Part shown: positions 20,115-29,076 of the stretch, in pieces | Layout: the number at the start of each line of letters is the position of its first letter | Numbering within the stretch: position 1 is the first letter of the stretch | NCBI RefSeq assembly: GCF_003634755.1 | Contig: NZ_RBXA01000003.1 | Location: 310,001 to 374,000 of the forward strand | Source of the DNA: Flavobacterium limicola | Lineage (GTDB): Bacteria; Bacteroidota; Bacteroidia; Flavobacteriales; Flavobacteriaceae | Reading direction: 5' to 3' | Length of the DNA stretch: 64,000 nt | Translations under genes and position numbers: made by a program | The notes under the pieces: generated by a model | The model's input: only the letters and a program-made list of their open reading frames with translations | Databases searched by the model: none | What the model was told of the DNA's origin: nothing

Positions 20115-21515
20115 TTAGTATTCAACAGCATTGTTTTGGCTCACCCATTCATTCATTCCAGGAGAATAATTGAGTACATTTTTATATCCATTTCGTGATA
20201 ATAAAGAATAGGCAATTGCCGCTCTGTCCCCGCCTTGGCAATGGATTAATACTTTTTTATCTTTACTTATTTTGTCTAAATTATTTACTAAAGAGCCTAC
20301 AAATACATTGTCGGCTCCTTTGATGTGGCCTGCATTGTATTCCGCTACACCACGAAGGTCAACCACCTGGACGTCTTTTTCTTGTTGTAAGGCTTTAAAT
20401 TCTTCTATAGTAATTTGATTCACTTTCTCCAAAGAACCGCCATTTTCTTCCCATATTTTTGTAGAAGGAATGTACCCGTGAATGTTGTCTAATCCTATTC
20501 TCATTAGTTTTCTGGTCAAATCATCTAATTGTGATTCATCGGCAAGCAACATAAAAGGCTCTTCATAGGTAAGAAACCATCCTGCCCAAGTAGCAAATGA
20601 ATTATTCCCTTGAATGTTGATGCTTCCTGGAATAAAACCTTTAGAAAATTCCGATTTATCTCTGGCATCAATTAATTTAATTCCTTTGGCTAAAGCAGCG
20701 GATAATTCAGTGTAATCTAATTTTTTCAATTTAGGAACAGCTGTAAGAAGCGGACGATCAACTTTATTTAGTTTTTTCATCATCGCAAAATATTTTGGTG
20801 GTTCCGGTTGGTCTTCCAGTAAATATTTTACAAATCCAGCTTCATCATTTTTATGTTGAAAAGCCCAGTTTCTTATTTTTTCGTACCCAACAGTTGTGCT
20901 TGGTACGGCTCCTAACGCTTTTCCACAAGCAGAACCTGCGCCATGACCCGGCCAAACTTGAATGTATTCAGGTAATGCATCAAATTTTTTGATTGATTGA
21001 TACATTTGTTTGGCACCAATGTCTTGAGTTCCTTTCATTCCTGCTGCTTTTTCTAGCAAATCAGGTCTTCCTACATCACCAACAAATACAAAGTCACCGG
21101 TGAATAACATTACTGGTTCGTCGCTTGCAGGCGTATCGGTTAATAGAAAACTGATGCTTTCCGGCGTGTGTCCCGGAGTGTGAACTACTTCTATTTTTAA
21201 GTTTCCTACTTTTAAAACATCACCATCTTTTATGTCAACATGAGGGAATTCATATTTCCAATCGGGTCCGCCTTCCGCTGAAAGGTACATTTCTGCTCCT
21301 GTCAAAGCGGCTAGTTCTCTGGAACCTGCAAGGAAATCAGCATGGATGTGAGTTTCTAAAATATGAGTAATTTTCATATTGTTCTGTTTGGCAATTTCAA
21401 GATAGGTATCAACATCCCTTTTAGGATCGATAACTGCGGCTACTCCTGCTTTTTGACAGCCAATAAAATAACTTGCCTGAGCAAGACTCTTATCGTAAAT
21501 GTGTTGAAAATACAT
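20115..21515 (-). CDS. Second persulfide-dioxygenase-like metallo-beta-lactamase/rhodanese protein
   Basis: A 466-residue paralogue of the protein at 4117-5532, with the same layout. The metallo-beta-lactamase domain has THIHADF (His56, His58, Asp60), HTPGH, GDFVFVGDVGRPDL and PGHGAGSACGK. The first rhodanese lacks the active-site Cys (its loop reads ADESQLD), and the second has HCQGGDRA. The likely reaction is oxidation of low-molecular-weight persulfides to sulfite, with the rhodanese supplying or removing sulfane sulfur. It begins an operon with the small rhodanese and has its own Crp-type promoter. Why the cell keeps two such enzymes is unclear; the two operons differ in their partners. 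Confidence 0.9.
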   Translation of the reverse strand: MYFQHIYDKSLAQASYFIGCQKAGVAAVIDPKRDVDTYLEIAKQNNMKITHILETHIHADFLAGSRELAALTGAEMYLSAEGGPDWKYEFPHVDIKDGDVLKVGNLKIEVVHTPGHTPESISFLLTDTPASDEPVMLFTGDFVFVGDVGRPDLLEKAAGMKGTQDIGAKQMYQSIKKFDALPEYIQVWPGHGAGSACGKALGAVPSTTVGYEKIRNWAFQHKNDEAGFVKYLLEDQPEPPKYFAMMKKLNKVDRPLLTAVPKLKKLDYTELSAALAKGIKLIDARDKSEFSKGFIPGSINIQGNNSFATWAGWFLTYEEPFMLLADESQLDDLTRKLMRIGLDNIHGYIPSTKIWEENGGSLEKVNQITIEEFKALQQEKDVQVVDLRGVAEYNAGHIKGADNVFVGSLVNNLDKISKDKKVLIHCQGGDRAAIAYSLLSRNGYKNVLNYSPGMNEWVSQNNAVEY

Positions 21516-21548
21516 ATCGTTTATTTTTTAAGTTTCTAATTTATAGGA

Positions 21549-21592
21549 CAAAATTAATGCATCAATTCTTTAAATTTGGTGACTAATGTTAC
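21549..21592 (-). promoter_or_regulatory. Crp-type site plus -7 element of the second MBL-rhodanese operon
   Basis: TAATTTTG on the minus strand (21549-21556) matches TAnnTTTG exactly. GTGACTAATGTTAC (21579-21592) lies 22 bp upstream, the same spacing as at the other sulfur promoters. Confidence 0.7.
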
Positions 21593-21744
21593 ATAGGCAT
21601 TTATGACGGAATTATTTTTGCGAGAAATGTATATTAAAAGAGAACAAATAATTCTAAAACCATCTTCTAAGCCGCCTGAAATAACAATTTTTGAACTTTA
21701 AATTAGATTTATTTTTTAATTAAATAAAAGATATTTTTGTAATG

Positions 21745-22128
21745 TTACATCCATTTTGATAGAAAATCAATCAATTCTTCTCGTAACTCTTTGAATATTT
21801 TTTCAAATACAGCGATGCTTTCTCGATGCTTTTTATGATCTGAAAATTTTGTATGTTCAATATCATTAACATTCTTGCGGACCGCTGCTTCAAGATACGA
21901 TTCATGGCTTTTAATATCGTGATTTAAGATGTCAATCTGTTCCTTTTGGATGATTAACTGATTATTAAAATGATCAACTAAGGCAAGTACCTCACTCGAA
22001 GTATTCTTACTCGCCACCTCCGAAAGTCGGTTTGTCATTATTGAAAGCTCATCTTTGTAAAACAAAAGTTTATTAAGCCACGTTTTGTGCTCTTCATGTA
22101 ATTGATAAATTGTTTTTGTAGTTTCCAT
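21745..22128 (-). CDS. Hypothetical coiled-coil protein
   Basis: A 127-residue, highly charged, helical protein without signal peptide or membrane segment. Heptad-like patterns run through most of its length (for example residues 20-40 and 55-80), and it is rich in His, Lys and Glu. I do not recognise a family. It stands alone between two sulfur transcription units, and the upstream region holds an AGTTATAT-N6-ATATAACT palindrome (22183-22204) but no standard Crp-type site. A structural or regulatory role cannot be told from the sequence. Confidence 0.75.
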   Translation of the reverse strand: METTKTIYQLHEEHKTWLNKLLFYKDELSIMTNRLSEVASKNTSSEVLALVDHFNNQLIIQKEQIDILNHDIKSHESYLEAAVRKNVNDIEHTKFSDHKKHRESIAVFEKIFKELREELIDFLSKWM

Positions 22129-22360
22129 TTTCTTATTTTTAGATTAATTTAATCGGAGTTATTGTTTGTTAAATTATAAATTAGTTATATCGTATCATAT
22201 AACTGATTACTATTTATTCTAAAAAAGATATTTACTACTAATTTAGTGATATTTTAAATGGTATTAAAATTATAATCAACTTATATGTAGTTAGTTATGA
22301 ATTAAAATGTTGTTTTATTTGAATTTGGGTTTTAATAAGTCTTAATATAACCAATTATAA
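22129..22360. other. Intergenic region with a short palindrome
   Basis: No protein-like ORF is present. An 8-bp inverted repeat AGTTATAT/ATATAACT (22183-22204) lies about 55 bp upstream of the coiled-coil protein gene and could be an operator; nothing else is notable. Confidence 0.4.
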
Positions 22361-22395
22361 AATAATCCCTTTAAAATTTCTCTAAAGGGATTATT
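22361..22395 (-). terminator. Terminator downstream of the TauE/SafE gene
   Basis: AATAATCCCTTTA (22361-22373) pairs perfectly with TAAAGGGATTATT (22383-22395). It lies 127 bp after the stop codon. Confidence 0.65.
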
Positions 22396-22521
22396 GTTGT
22401 AATGATTATAAGTATTTTTCTGAATAGTCCAATAAGTCCATTCTTTAGTTTTACCGATTAAATTTTTTTAAAGTTTTTAGTATTTAAAAATTAGATTTGG
22501 CTCGTTTCTTGCACAAAACTA

Positions 22522-23319
22522 TTATTTCATAAAAAGCTCTTTGGTTATAATGTAGATTCCCATCACTAGAACAAACCAGCCAAATGCGGGTTTCAGTTTG
22601 TCTCCATTAATTTTTTTTGATAACACAGTGCCAATGAAAATTCCAATTATTGCAAATGTTGAAATGGTAAAGAGAAATTGCCAATCGATAATACTTTCTC
22701 CACCTTCTCCAAAGAAACCTATCAAAGATTTTGCTGCAATAATCACTAAAGATGTTCCTACGGCTTCTTTCATAGGAAGTTTGCTTAAAATAACCAAAGC
22801 CGGAATAATTAAGAAACCACCTCCAGCTCCCACAAGTCCAGTGATAATTCCCACAAGTGCCCCCTCTATAAGTATCAGCGGGTAATTGAATTTTTGTTTA
22901 TGTGGCTCTTCAGAAGTAGTTTTTGGATCTTTTTTAATCATACTATAAGAGGCAATAATCATTATTATAGCGAAAAGCAGCATTAAAAAAAGGTCTTTAG
23001 TCAGAATAAAATTTTCTATAGAAAATATTTCTTTAGGAATTGCAGGTACTATTAAAGCCCTTGTTGTAAAAACAGCAATAATGGATGGAATACCAAAAAC
23101 AATAGCCGTTTTGATGTTCACCAACCCTTTTTTGAAATACCCTACAGTACCTACGGCACTCGTTAAACCGACAATGAATAATGAATAAGCTGTTGCGATT
23201 ACTGGTTCTATTGCAAATAAATAAACTAAAACGGGTACGGTAAGAATACTACCACCACCACCAATTAGCCCTAATGCTACACCAATAAGTATTGATGCAA
23301 AATAACCGATATATTCCAT
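22522..23319 (-). CDS. TauE/SafE-family sulfite/organosulfonate transporter
   Basis: A 265-residue protein with about eight membrane helices and the two family repeats: LIGVALGLIGGGGSILTVPVLV at the N-terminus and GIITGLVGAGGGFLIIPALV in the middle. TauE/SafE proteins move sulfite, sulfoacetate or related anions. Export of sulfite made by the persulfide dioxygenases would fit the neighbourhood; this is inference. It is monocistronic with its own Crp-type promoter. A decayed paralogue lies on the other strand at 29331-30114. Confidence 0.92.
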   Translation of the reverse strand: MEYIGYFASILIGVALGLIGGGGSILTVPVLVYLFAIEPVIATAYSLFIVGLTSAVGTVGYFKKGLVNIKTAIVFGIPSIIAVFTTRALIVPAIPKEIFSIENFILTKDLFLMLLFAIIMIIASYSMIKKDPKTTSEEPHKQKFNYPLILIEGALVGIITGLVGAGGGFLIIPALVILSKLPMKEAVGTSLVIIAAKSLIGFFGEGGESIIDWQFLFTISTFAIIGIFIGTVLSKKINGDKLKPAFGWFVLVMGIYIITKELFMK

Positions 23320-23338
23320 AATTGTAAATTTTATGATG

Positions 23339-23382
23339 CAAATATTGTCAGTTTAAATTATAACTACAGTAACATTTATCAC
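23339..23382 (-). promoter_or_regulatory. Crp-type site plus -7 element of the TauE/SafE gene
   Basis: AATATTTG on the minus strand (23339-23346) fits TAnnTTTG at seven of eight positions. GTAACATTTATCAC (23369-23382) lies exactly 22 bp upstream. Confidence 0.65.
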
Positions 23383-23599
23383 ACAAAGGATTTTTTTTCA
23401 AAATTTCAAAATGATTTCGGAGTAATTTTAATATCCATTTTTGTTTCTTCATTGGAGAAAAACTGAAATACATGATTTAGTTTTGCTACTCAAAGTTAAA
23501 ATAATATTGTTGAAATTATCATCAATCGATTCAAATTATGCTCATGAATAGGAGTGATCCCTTTCTAAGTTATAAATAAAATTTAAGTAATTCTTTTTT

Positions 23600-24160
23600 T
23601 TAATAATACAATCTAAAATCGAGTAGTTTACATAAAGCATAGTATTTTTGATGTAATTCTTCGACAATTTCTACAACATTATCTTGTTCTTCAAATAAGC
23701 TAAAGAAAGCTTTGTCAAGATTACTGCTGGTTAATTTATTGAATGCCGCTCCATAACCGGAAATAGCACGTGCTCCTGTAATATCTAAAAAGTATTGCGC
23801 TTCTTCTTCGCTTAAGTCTAATACTTTTGCATTTGCGAAATGCAAAATTTTACCTTTCATTTTTCCTTCAAAAAGTTCAGCTATTTCTTCTAAACTATAG
23901 TAATATTCATTGAGGCAAATGTTGTTTCCTTCACCTTGTATTACTAAGTATATTATTTCATAATTTTTAAAATTATGGTCCTCGTAGAGTAATGCATTTA
24001 AACTATCTTCTAATCCTTCAATAGTATCGCACGTTTTATAAATACTTGTAATGCCTTGATCAAAGGCTAATTGTTCTAAGTTTTTGACTACTTCAGTAGT
24101 GTTGACAGTTTCTGCATCGGGAACTGCTTCGAGGCAGAAAATAAATGTATCAGAATCCAT
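23600..24160 (-). CDS. Uncharacterised protein with a caspase-like fold pattern lacking the catalytic dyad
   Basis: A 186-residue acidic cytosolic protein, perhaps the family I remember as DUF6642. The order of elements recalls the caspase/CHAT fold: a strand ending YLVIQGEGNNICL (72-84) where proteases have a His-Gly, then GKILHFANAKVLDL (103-116) where they have the Cys, then ITGARAISGYGAAF (127-140). Here the expected His is Gln75 and the expected Cys is Ala109 or Ala111, so a protease activity looks unlikely. It lies 41 bp downstream of the four-helix membrane protein gene and is probably co-transcribed with it. The fold assignment is my inference. Confidence 0.7.
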   Translation of the reverse strand: MDSDTFIFCLEAVPDAETVNTTEVVKNLEQLAFDQGITSIYKTCDTIEGLEDSLNALLYEDHNFKNYEIIYLVIQGEGNNICLNEYYYSLEEIAELFEGKMKGKILHFANAKVLDLSEEEAQYFLDITGARAISGYGAAFNKLTSSNLDKAFFSLFEEQDNVVEIVEELHQKYYALCKLLDFRLYY

Positions 24161-24201
24161 GAAATTTAGTTTATATAAATAATTTAGTGTACCAATTGTA
24201 A

Positions 24202-24825
24202 TTAATTCAGGCTTGGTGATTGTGGTATTTTGATCTTATTTTTCTTAGCCATTAACAAATATAAGGTGAAACCACCCAAAACTACCAGTAAAGCAATCTG
24301 AAGTTCCCCTAAAGTAGTGTTGCCTTTGTGTAAGGAATTTGAGTTTGATAATTTTGATTTGCCTTCAGCGATTTGAATTTGTGAAAGTAGTTCCAGGGTC
24401 TGTAAAGCCTGATTACAGGAGTACGCTACTTCATTCCAATTGTTCTTTTTGGATTGTTTATTAATATCGTTACAAGAAGTTAGAAATGTAACATAGGATT
24501 TTTTTTCTTTGGGAGTTAAAACAGTTTCTAAATATAATTTATTAATGTTTTGAATATTTTTTAATGCATTCGTAATCTGATTCTTTTTTCGGGTTTCATT
24601 TAGCCCAATTTGTACTGCGTTTGCTTTTATGAAATGAAGTTGATTTGCATATTTAAAGATATAATAAGCCACAACTAATCGGTCATTATAAATGGCATTG
24701 ATATCCTCATTTGACTTTTTGGAATTTTGTAGCGTATTGAAATTACTCAACAGAACAATAACCATTACAATTAGTAAAATAAAACTGGCTTTTGTTTTAT
24801 TAGTATACTTTTTTAGGTCTTTCAT
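24202..24825 (-). CDS. Membrane protein with an MCP-type four-helix-bundle sensor domain
   Basis: A 207-residue protein with membrane helices at about 13-29 and 174-192 flanking a helical extracytoplasmic domain. The arrangement (YNDRLVVAYYIFKYANQLHFIKANAVQIG, then the C-terminal LGELQIALLVVLGG) resembles the four-helix-bundle MCP sensor. The cytosolic tail is only about 15 residues, so there is no signalling domain; it may sense or tether but must signal through a partner. It lies 41 bp upstream of the caspase-like pseudoenzyme gene. A partial GTAAC half-site occurs at 24879 but the downstream half and spacing do not fit. Confidence 0.65.
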   Translation of the reverse strand: MKDLKKYTNKTKASFILLIVMVIVLLSNFNTLQNSKKSNEDINAIYNDRLVVAYYIFKYANQLHFIKANAVQIGLNETRKKNQITNALKNIQNINKLYLETVLTPKEKKSYVTFLTSCNDINKQSKKNNWNEVAYSCNQALQTLELLSQIQIAEGKSKLSNSNSLHKGNTTLGELQIALLVVLGGFTLYLLMAKKNKIKIPQSPSLN

Positions 24826-25082
24826 CTTAAAGGCTTTTGTGACTTTGCAATATAAGGTATTGTCCTGAATTTATTTCAGTAACATAAAGATCATCCAATT
24901 TTTATTACCAACACCAATAAAATCTATGAAGACTTTAAATGAAGCACTGTATTTCCAATATAAAAGCGATTAGTGTGTTCAAAATAATAGTGTTTCAGAA
25001 TATTTTAGAAGTATTAGTATTACGGTAGTCAATTACTGTAAAGTGATTGCAATTTGATAGTTTTTAAACATTGGCAGCAATA

Positions 25083-26525
25083 TTAAATTACACGATTAAA
25101 ATTGAAATTGAGTATAAAATTGATATTACTCATGTTGGTTTTATTGAAAATATAATTTTTGTTAGCATAGGTTTCTCCCACATTGAACTTGCGCACATAC
25201 AATAATTGCGCATCAAAACCTTTTAACATTCCTTGAAATTGGTAGCGAACATCAGCATTGGTTTGTATATAAGAAGGCAATCCATATTTATTCATTGCAG
25301 CGTTTTTCACATCCGGTAAATCAAAATATCCTATCGCCAGATGCGATTTAAATGTCTTTTTAGGATTCGTATATTGTATTTTGGTCATTACCGAATGAAC
25401 ATCTCCAAAACCTTCATTTCGTTCTCTAGCCATAAAGGTATAAAATGGGTCACGTCCCCATTCTCGGGGCATCAAATACCTACCTTTGGCAGTTATTCGG
25501 TTGTAATTTAGAGTGATTTCTATTTTTTTATTTTGCCAGCCTAACCTTCCTCCAAAAGTTTGAGAATTGCCATTTTTTTCAAAATAGTTTTTGCTTGGAT
25601 CTTCATTTCCACCAAAATTTAGTGCGTTTTGGTATATCGTCTGAAATCCGAAAAGCAGTTTTGAATTTGGATTTAAATCGTATTTATAGTCCATTTGGAA
25701 TAGTGCTGAATTGAATATATTCTCAGCATATTGGTTCCATAAAAGTGTTTTTAAATTCTTTATGGATTCATTTTGCACACCGACAATATAAATTCCGTCA
25801 CTGTCTAAATTTCCCGCATAATCGGATTTTGTTCCATCAGGATTCACACCAGTTGGATAAATTCCTATGGATTCTCCAACTCTGAAATATTTCATGGTGC
25901 TTCGGGGCGAAATTCCGTATAGGTAACCCACATTAATTTTAGTTTTTTTGAGTTCATTAAAATCAATCCAAATTCCATCCACTTCTGTAGGCCGCATTCT
26001 GCCATCTTGCAGGTTTATGAAAGGGGTGTTCAGCAGTTGTTTACCAAGGGTTATGGTCGAATTTTTATAATTGTATTTTAAATGTAATTCTTCTAAGCGG
26101 CTTAAATTGTCGTTATTTGATGGGTTTTGAATGTCAAAAAGTGCTACTTCATATCTATTGGACGCATTAGTAACGGGATCTTTTTGAGTAAAATCGGAAG
26201 AACCAATGTTGAAAATGTAATAGCCGCTGACACCAAATTGAAAATTATGAAATTTAGCGGTTTCAAACTTTACGCCACCTCCAAGTGCATTGGCATAATA
26301 ATCGGATAAGCCACTTTCATTGTTGGTACCCATAAAAAAATAGCGAAAATGACCGCTGAAGTTCCCGTTTTTAAAAGCATTTAGAATCGATGTGGAATCA
26401 ATTTTTTCATTACTTTTTTCTTTCCATACTGTTGGCTTATCGGAAATTTCCTGATGTTGTGCCGATGCATGGATACTTATAAAAAGTAAAAAAGTTGAAA
26501 TTATTATAGAGAAAAAAGATTTCAT
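25083..26525 (-). CDS. Outer-membrane porin (OprD/OprO-like beta-barrel)
   Basis: Starting at MKSFFSIIISTFLLF (26525) the protein has 480 residues with a clean signal peptide ending in SIHASAQ. The longer frame from 26600 would swallow the promoter. The rest is rich in alternating aromatic/polar strands, with a barrel-type end (NFILNFNFNRVI). It resembles the Bacteroidota porins annotated as OprD-like, which let small solutes across the outer membrane. It follows the soxB-like gene by 104 bp but has its own Crp-type promoter, so it belongs to the sulfur regulon. The solute is not known; thiosulfate or another sulfur anion is a fair guess. Confidence 0.78.
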   Translation of the reverse strand: MKSFFSIIISTFLLFISIHASAQHQEISDKPTVWKEKSNEKIDSTSILNAFKNGNFSGHFRYFFMGTNNESGLSDYYANALGGGVKFETAKFHNFQFGVSGYYIFNIGSSDFTQKDPVTNASNRYEVALFDIQNPSNNDNLSRLEELHLKYNYKNSTITLGKQLLNTPFINLQDGRMRPTEVDGIWIDFNELKKTKINVGYLYGISPRSTMKYFRVGESIGIYPTGVNPDGTKSDYAGNLDSDGIYIVGVQNESIKNLKTLLWNQYAENIFNSALFQMDYKYDLNPNSKLLFGFQTIYQNALNFGGNEDPSKNYFEKNGNSQTFGGRLGWQNKKIEITLNYNRITAKGRYLMPREWGRDPFYTFMARERNEGFGDVHSVMTKIQYTNPKKTFKSHLAIGYFDLPDVKNAAMNKYGLPSYIQTNADVRYQFQGMLKGFDAQLLYVRKFNVGETYANKNYIFNKTNMSNINFILNFNFNRVI

Positions 26526-26546
26526 TTGTAAGTCTTTAATTTTTGA

Positions 26547-26590
26547 CAAAAATAAACCCAACAGTAATAAATGTAGGTAACATTTATCAC
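26547..26590 (-). promoter_or_regulatory. Crp-type site plus -7 element of the porin gene
   Basis: TATTTTTG on the minus strand (26547-26554) matches TAnnTTTG exactly. GTAACATTTATCAC (26577-26590) lies 22 bp upstream and is identical in sequence to the site before the TauE/SafE gene. Confidence 0.7.
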
Positions 26591-26629
26591 TGTTGGGCAA
26601 ATTATATAAAAAATTAAAAAGTTAGAATA

Positions 26630-28324
26630 CTATCTAAACGTATAATCAACACCGGTAACCTGAGTTAATAGTGTTTCAGGAGCATCCAAAATTATAGCAT
26701 TTTTTTGTGGTGTAGGCGTAACAGGAGAATTTTGTTTCAAATAGTCTCTCATTACCGAATGTAAGGTTGCATTGGTGTTTTTGGCATCCACAACGCCTTT
26801 CATCCTGCAAAGCATGTCCACAGGGTCTCCGTCACGTTCACAGGCCATTATGGAATACATTTTTTCAGAATCTATCGGCATATTTTTTACCATAATGCTT
26901 TGCACTCTGTTGTCCATTTCTGCAAAAGCATTGAAACGGACTTTCATTCCTTTAAATTTCACCACCCAGCCGCCAAAACGTTTTGAAGCCTCTTGTGCAA
27001 AAACATTATTCAATTCTTTTTCAAGCCAGTTTTTCAATTGTTTTCCGGTGACTTTTGCAGTTCTTACCGTGCTGTCCACGGGAAGCATATCAAAAATGAA
27101 TCCGTTTGTTATGGGAATATTTCCAGTTTGATCCGGAGTTGTTTTTGGTGGACAAAAACGAAATCCATTGGAAAGATTAATGTCAATTTCAGGAAATTTC
27201 CAGTTCAAGGCATTCAGAATCATTGTGTCAATCGGATTTTCCACCACAAAATAGCGGTACAAAGGAATTGTGCTGTATCCAATAACCTGATTGATTTGTT
27301 CCTGATAAACAGACTCTTTTTCTATTAATAATTTTTCAATTGCTGCATCCGGTTTTATTTTAGGTGAATCAACTTCGAGTAATTCATAGCTGTCATCAAT
27401 GACTTTTCCGTTGGGAATTGTCAAATCTAATTTTCCAATAAACGAACCAAATGCTCCCGGTTCTACCACTTTTGAATATTTACAAACTATTGGTTTGCGG
27501 ACTCTTTCGTGTGTATCACCTCCTAAAATGTAATTGACACCCTCACATTCAGGGTGGTTTGCTAAAGCTATTTGTTGCGATAAACCCAGGTGCGCAATCA
27601 TAATTACATAGCTGCATTGTTCTTGATTTCTAAGCACATCCACATAGTGAGCCAGATTTTCTTCGGGATTGGTATAGATGATTCCTTTGCTGTAATTTGG
27701 ACTTTGTCGTAACGGTACTAAAGGATCTGTGTAGCCTAGAAAACCAATTTTTGCTCCAGCAATATGCCAAATCGTATAAGGTTGAAAAATAAGTTCGCCT
27801 CGTTTTCCTTCACCTAAATCATGGTACATATTGGTACAGATTTTTGGTGCATCTAGAGAACCTAAAAGGGTTTGCATTCTCTTTTTTCCATAAATTACTT
27901 CCCAGTTTCCGGGTAAGTACAAATCGTAATCTAATGCATTTAAAATAGGAACAAAAGCTTCACCAGTAGTTTCTACACTTAATTCGCTACCCTGAAACAT
28001 ATCGCCAGTGTCAATGATATAGGTGTTTGGATTTTTCTTTTTTAACTGCTTCAGCATCGTTGCCATATAGGCGTAACCGCCTGTTTTTCTGAAAACCGCT
28101 TTCCCATTTTCCCAAAACAACTCATCATGTGGATGAATTTGGCAATGGACATCGGTAGTTTGAAGAATGGAAATCGTTTGAGGTTTGCTTCGGTCGATTG
28201 GAGCATCCAATTTCATTACTTCGGTGTCATCTGTATTTGCAATAGCAGAAAGGGGCGAAATAATGACAGCACCCAAACTTAATGTTCCTACAGATTTTAG
28301 AAAATTTCTCCTGTTATTGCTCAT
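26630..28324 (-). CDS. Tat-exported SoxB-like metallophosphatase/5'-nucleotidase family protein
   Basis: The 564-residue protein from 28324 starts MSNNRRNFLKSVGTLSLG, a Tat signal (RRNFLK). The N-terminal metallophosphoesterase domain shows TTDVHCQIHP, IDTGDMFQGS, GNWEVIYG, MIAHLG and GGDTHER, followed by a 5'-nucleotidase C-terminal domain. In ordinary 5'-nucleotidases the third motif is GNHE; here the His is Trp, as I recall from the sulfate thiohydrolase SoxB (GHWE type). With TsdA-like, DsrE-like and sulfur-transport genes nearby, a SoxB-like hydrolase acting on protein- or carrier-bound sulfur is likely. No SoxYZ or SoxAX is present in the window. A nucleotidase role is the alternative. 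Confidence 0.75.
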   Translation of the reverse strand: MSNNRRNFLKSVGTLSLGAVIISPLSAIANTDDTEVMKLDAPIDRSKPQTISILQTTDVHCQIHPHDELFWENGKAVFRKTGGYAYMATMLKQLKKKNPNTYIIDTGDMFQGSELSVETTGEAFVPILNALDYDLYLPGNWEVIYGKKRMQTLLGSLDAPKICTNMYHDLGEGKRGELIFQPYTIWHIAGAKIGFLGYTDPLVPLRQSPNYSKGIIYTNPEENLAHYVDVLRNQEQCSYVIMIAHLGLSQQIALANHPECEGVNYILGGDTHERVRKPIVCKYSKVVEPGAFGSFIGKLDLTIPNGKVIDDSYELLEVDSPKIKPDAAIEKLLIEKESVYQEQINQVIGYSTIPLYRYFVVENPIDTMILNALNWKFPEIDINLSNGFRFCPPKTTPDQTGNIPITNGFIFDMLPVDSTVRTAKVTGKQLKNWLEKELNNVFAQEASKRFGGWVVKFKGMKVRFNAFAEMDNRVQSIMVKNMPIDSEKMYSIMACERDGDPVDMLCRMKGVVDAKNTNATLHSVMRDYLKQNSPVTPTPQKNAIILDAPETLLTQVTGVDYTFR

Positions 28325-28467
28325 GTTTTTAGTTTTTTTGATTCCGTTTTTAATTGATTTCAAAGGAAAAGTCCACAGTCCAATTACTGGTACGAAATTT
28401 TAAAATTAATCTAAAATCGACCTTTATTCTTTAATAATTCAAGTATTGCCGACATACATATTTTGTT
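28325..28467. other. Short gap before the SoxB-like gene
   Basis: Contains no standard Crp-type site; the SoxB-like gene may have a weak promoter here or depend on the decayed one at 28880-28923. Confidence 0.4.
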
Positions 28468-28860
28468 TTAGGACTGTGTGGCTTTTTGGTTATTTTTCAA
28501 TTTTTTATTAGCTTCTTCTAATTTCTTTTTTACTTCTTTTATCGATTTAAAAGGTCCGAATTTATGTTGGATTTCCGTAAACCTATCTGAAAAAGGTCCA
28601 AAAGGATGATCGATCGGTTTTTTGGAAATATCGGGCCAGTCTTGACTTAAATCTTTGAATGGTCTAGGTTGGTTTTCTACATAAGCCGCAATATCCCATG
28701 ATTCTTCATCGGATAATTGAGGGTTTTCATAAGTGGCACCCAGTGGCATATTGTATTTTATGTACCCTGCAAAGATTAACAAAGCCGGAACCTTAAGTCC
28801 AACTAATGGACTTGCAATATACCAAGGCCAAGGTTGTTTAATTAATTCTAAAATTCCCAT
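28468..28860 (-). pseudogene. In-frame deletion chimera: YeeE N-terminus joined to the cytochrome c C-terminus
   Basis: The 130-residue ORF begins MGILELIKQPWPWYIASPLV, matching the first 30 residues of the YeeE-type protein at 16432-17001. At about residue 31 it jumps to AGYIKYNMPLGATYENPQL and on to the end of the TsdA-like cytochrome (residues 271-357), with a short extra Lys-rich tail. Measured on the intact copy, about 1.8 kb including the whole second yeeE and both haem sites is missing. The frame survived by chance. The product would have one membrane helix and no haem, so it is almost surely non-functional. Confidence 0.88.
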
Positions 28861-28879
28861 ATTTATATTTTTATTGTTG

Positions 28880-28923
28880 TAAAATTCACTTTTAAAAAAG
28901 ATAATTAGTGTAACTTACATCAC
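28880..28923 (-). promoter_or_regulatory. Decayed Crp-type promoter of the chimeric yeeE copy
   Basis: GTAACTTACATCAC (28910-28923) stands 22 bp from the position where the -7 element should be. That position (28880-28887) now reads GAATTTTA on the minus strand and has lost the final G and initial T of TAnnTTTG. Confidence 0.55.
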
Positions 28924-29047
28924 ATAATGAAAAAAAATATGTAAAAAATGACACATATAAGATAAATTATCCTGTCTCATTTTTAATTATTTATTAGTCT
29001 ACATGTATTATTAAAATTCAGAGTTCATTAAAATTATTTCAAACAAA

Positions 29048-29076
29048 AAAAATGCTTGATTTCTCAAGCACTTTTT
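29048..29076. terminator. Diverged copy of the hairpin at 17174-17201
   Basis: TGCTTGA and TCAAGCA form the stem, flanked by A and T runs. Its place upstream of the chimeric yeeE copy matches the hairpin upstream of the intact yeeE gene, so it marks the end of the duplicated segment that can still be aligned. Confidence 0.6.

Noticed and set aside
22183..22204. AGTTATAT-N6-ATATAACT as a sixth regulon site
   Set aside because: It resembles the outer arms of the yeeE site, but the inner GTRAC/GTYAC core and the 22-bp spacing to a -7 element are absent.
23521..23540. An ATCGAT palindrome (TCAATCGATT) as a LacI operator
   Set aside because: Outer positions do not match TGTAATCGATTACA and there is no abutting promoter element or uronate gene.
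24848..24893. A GTAAC half-site upstream of the MCP-type membrane protein gene as another regulon member
   Set aside because: The downstream half reads AGATC and no TAnnTTTG element stands at 22 bp, unlike the five accepted promoters.
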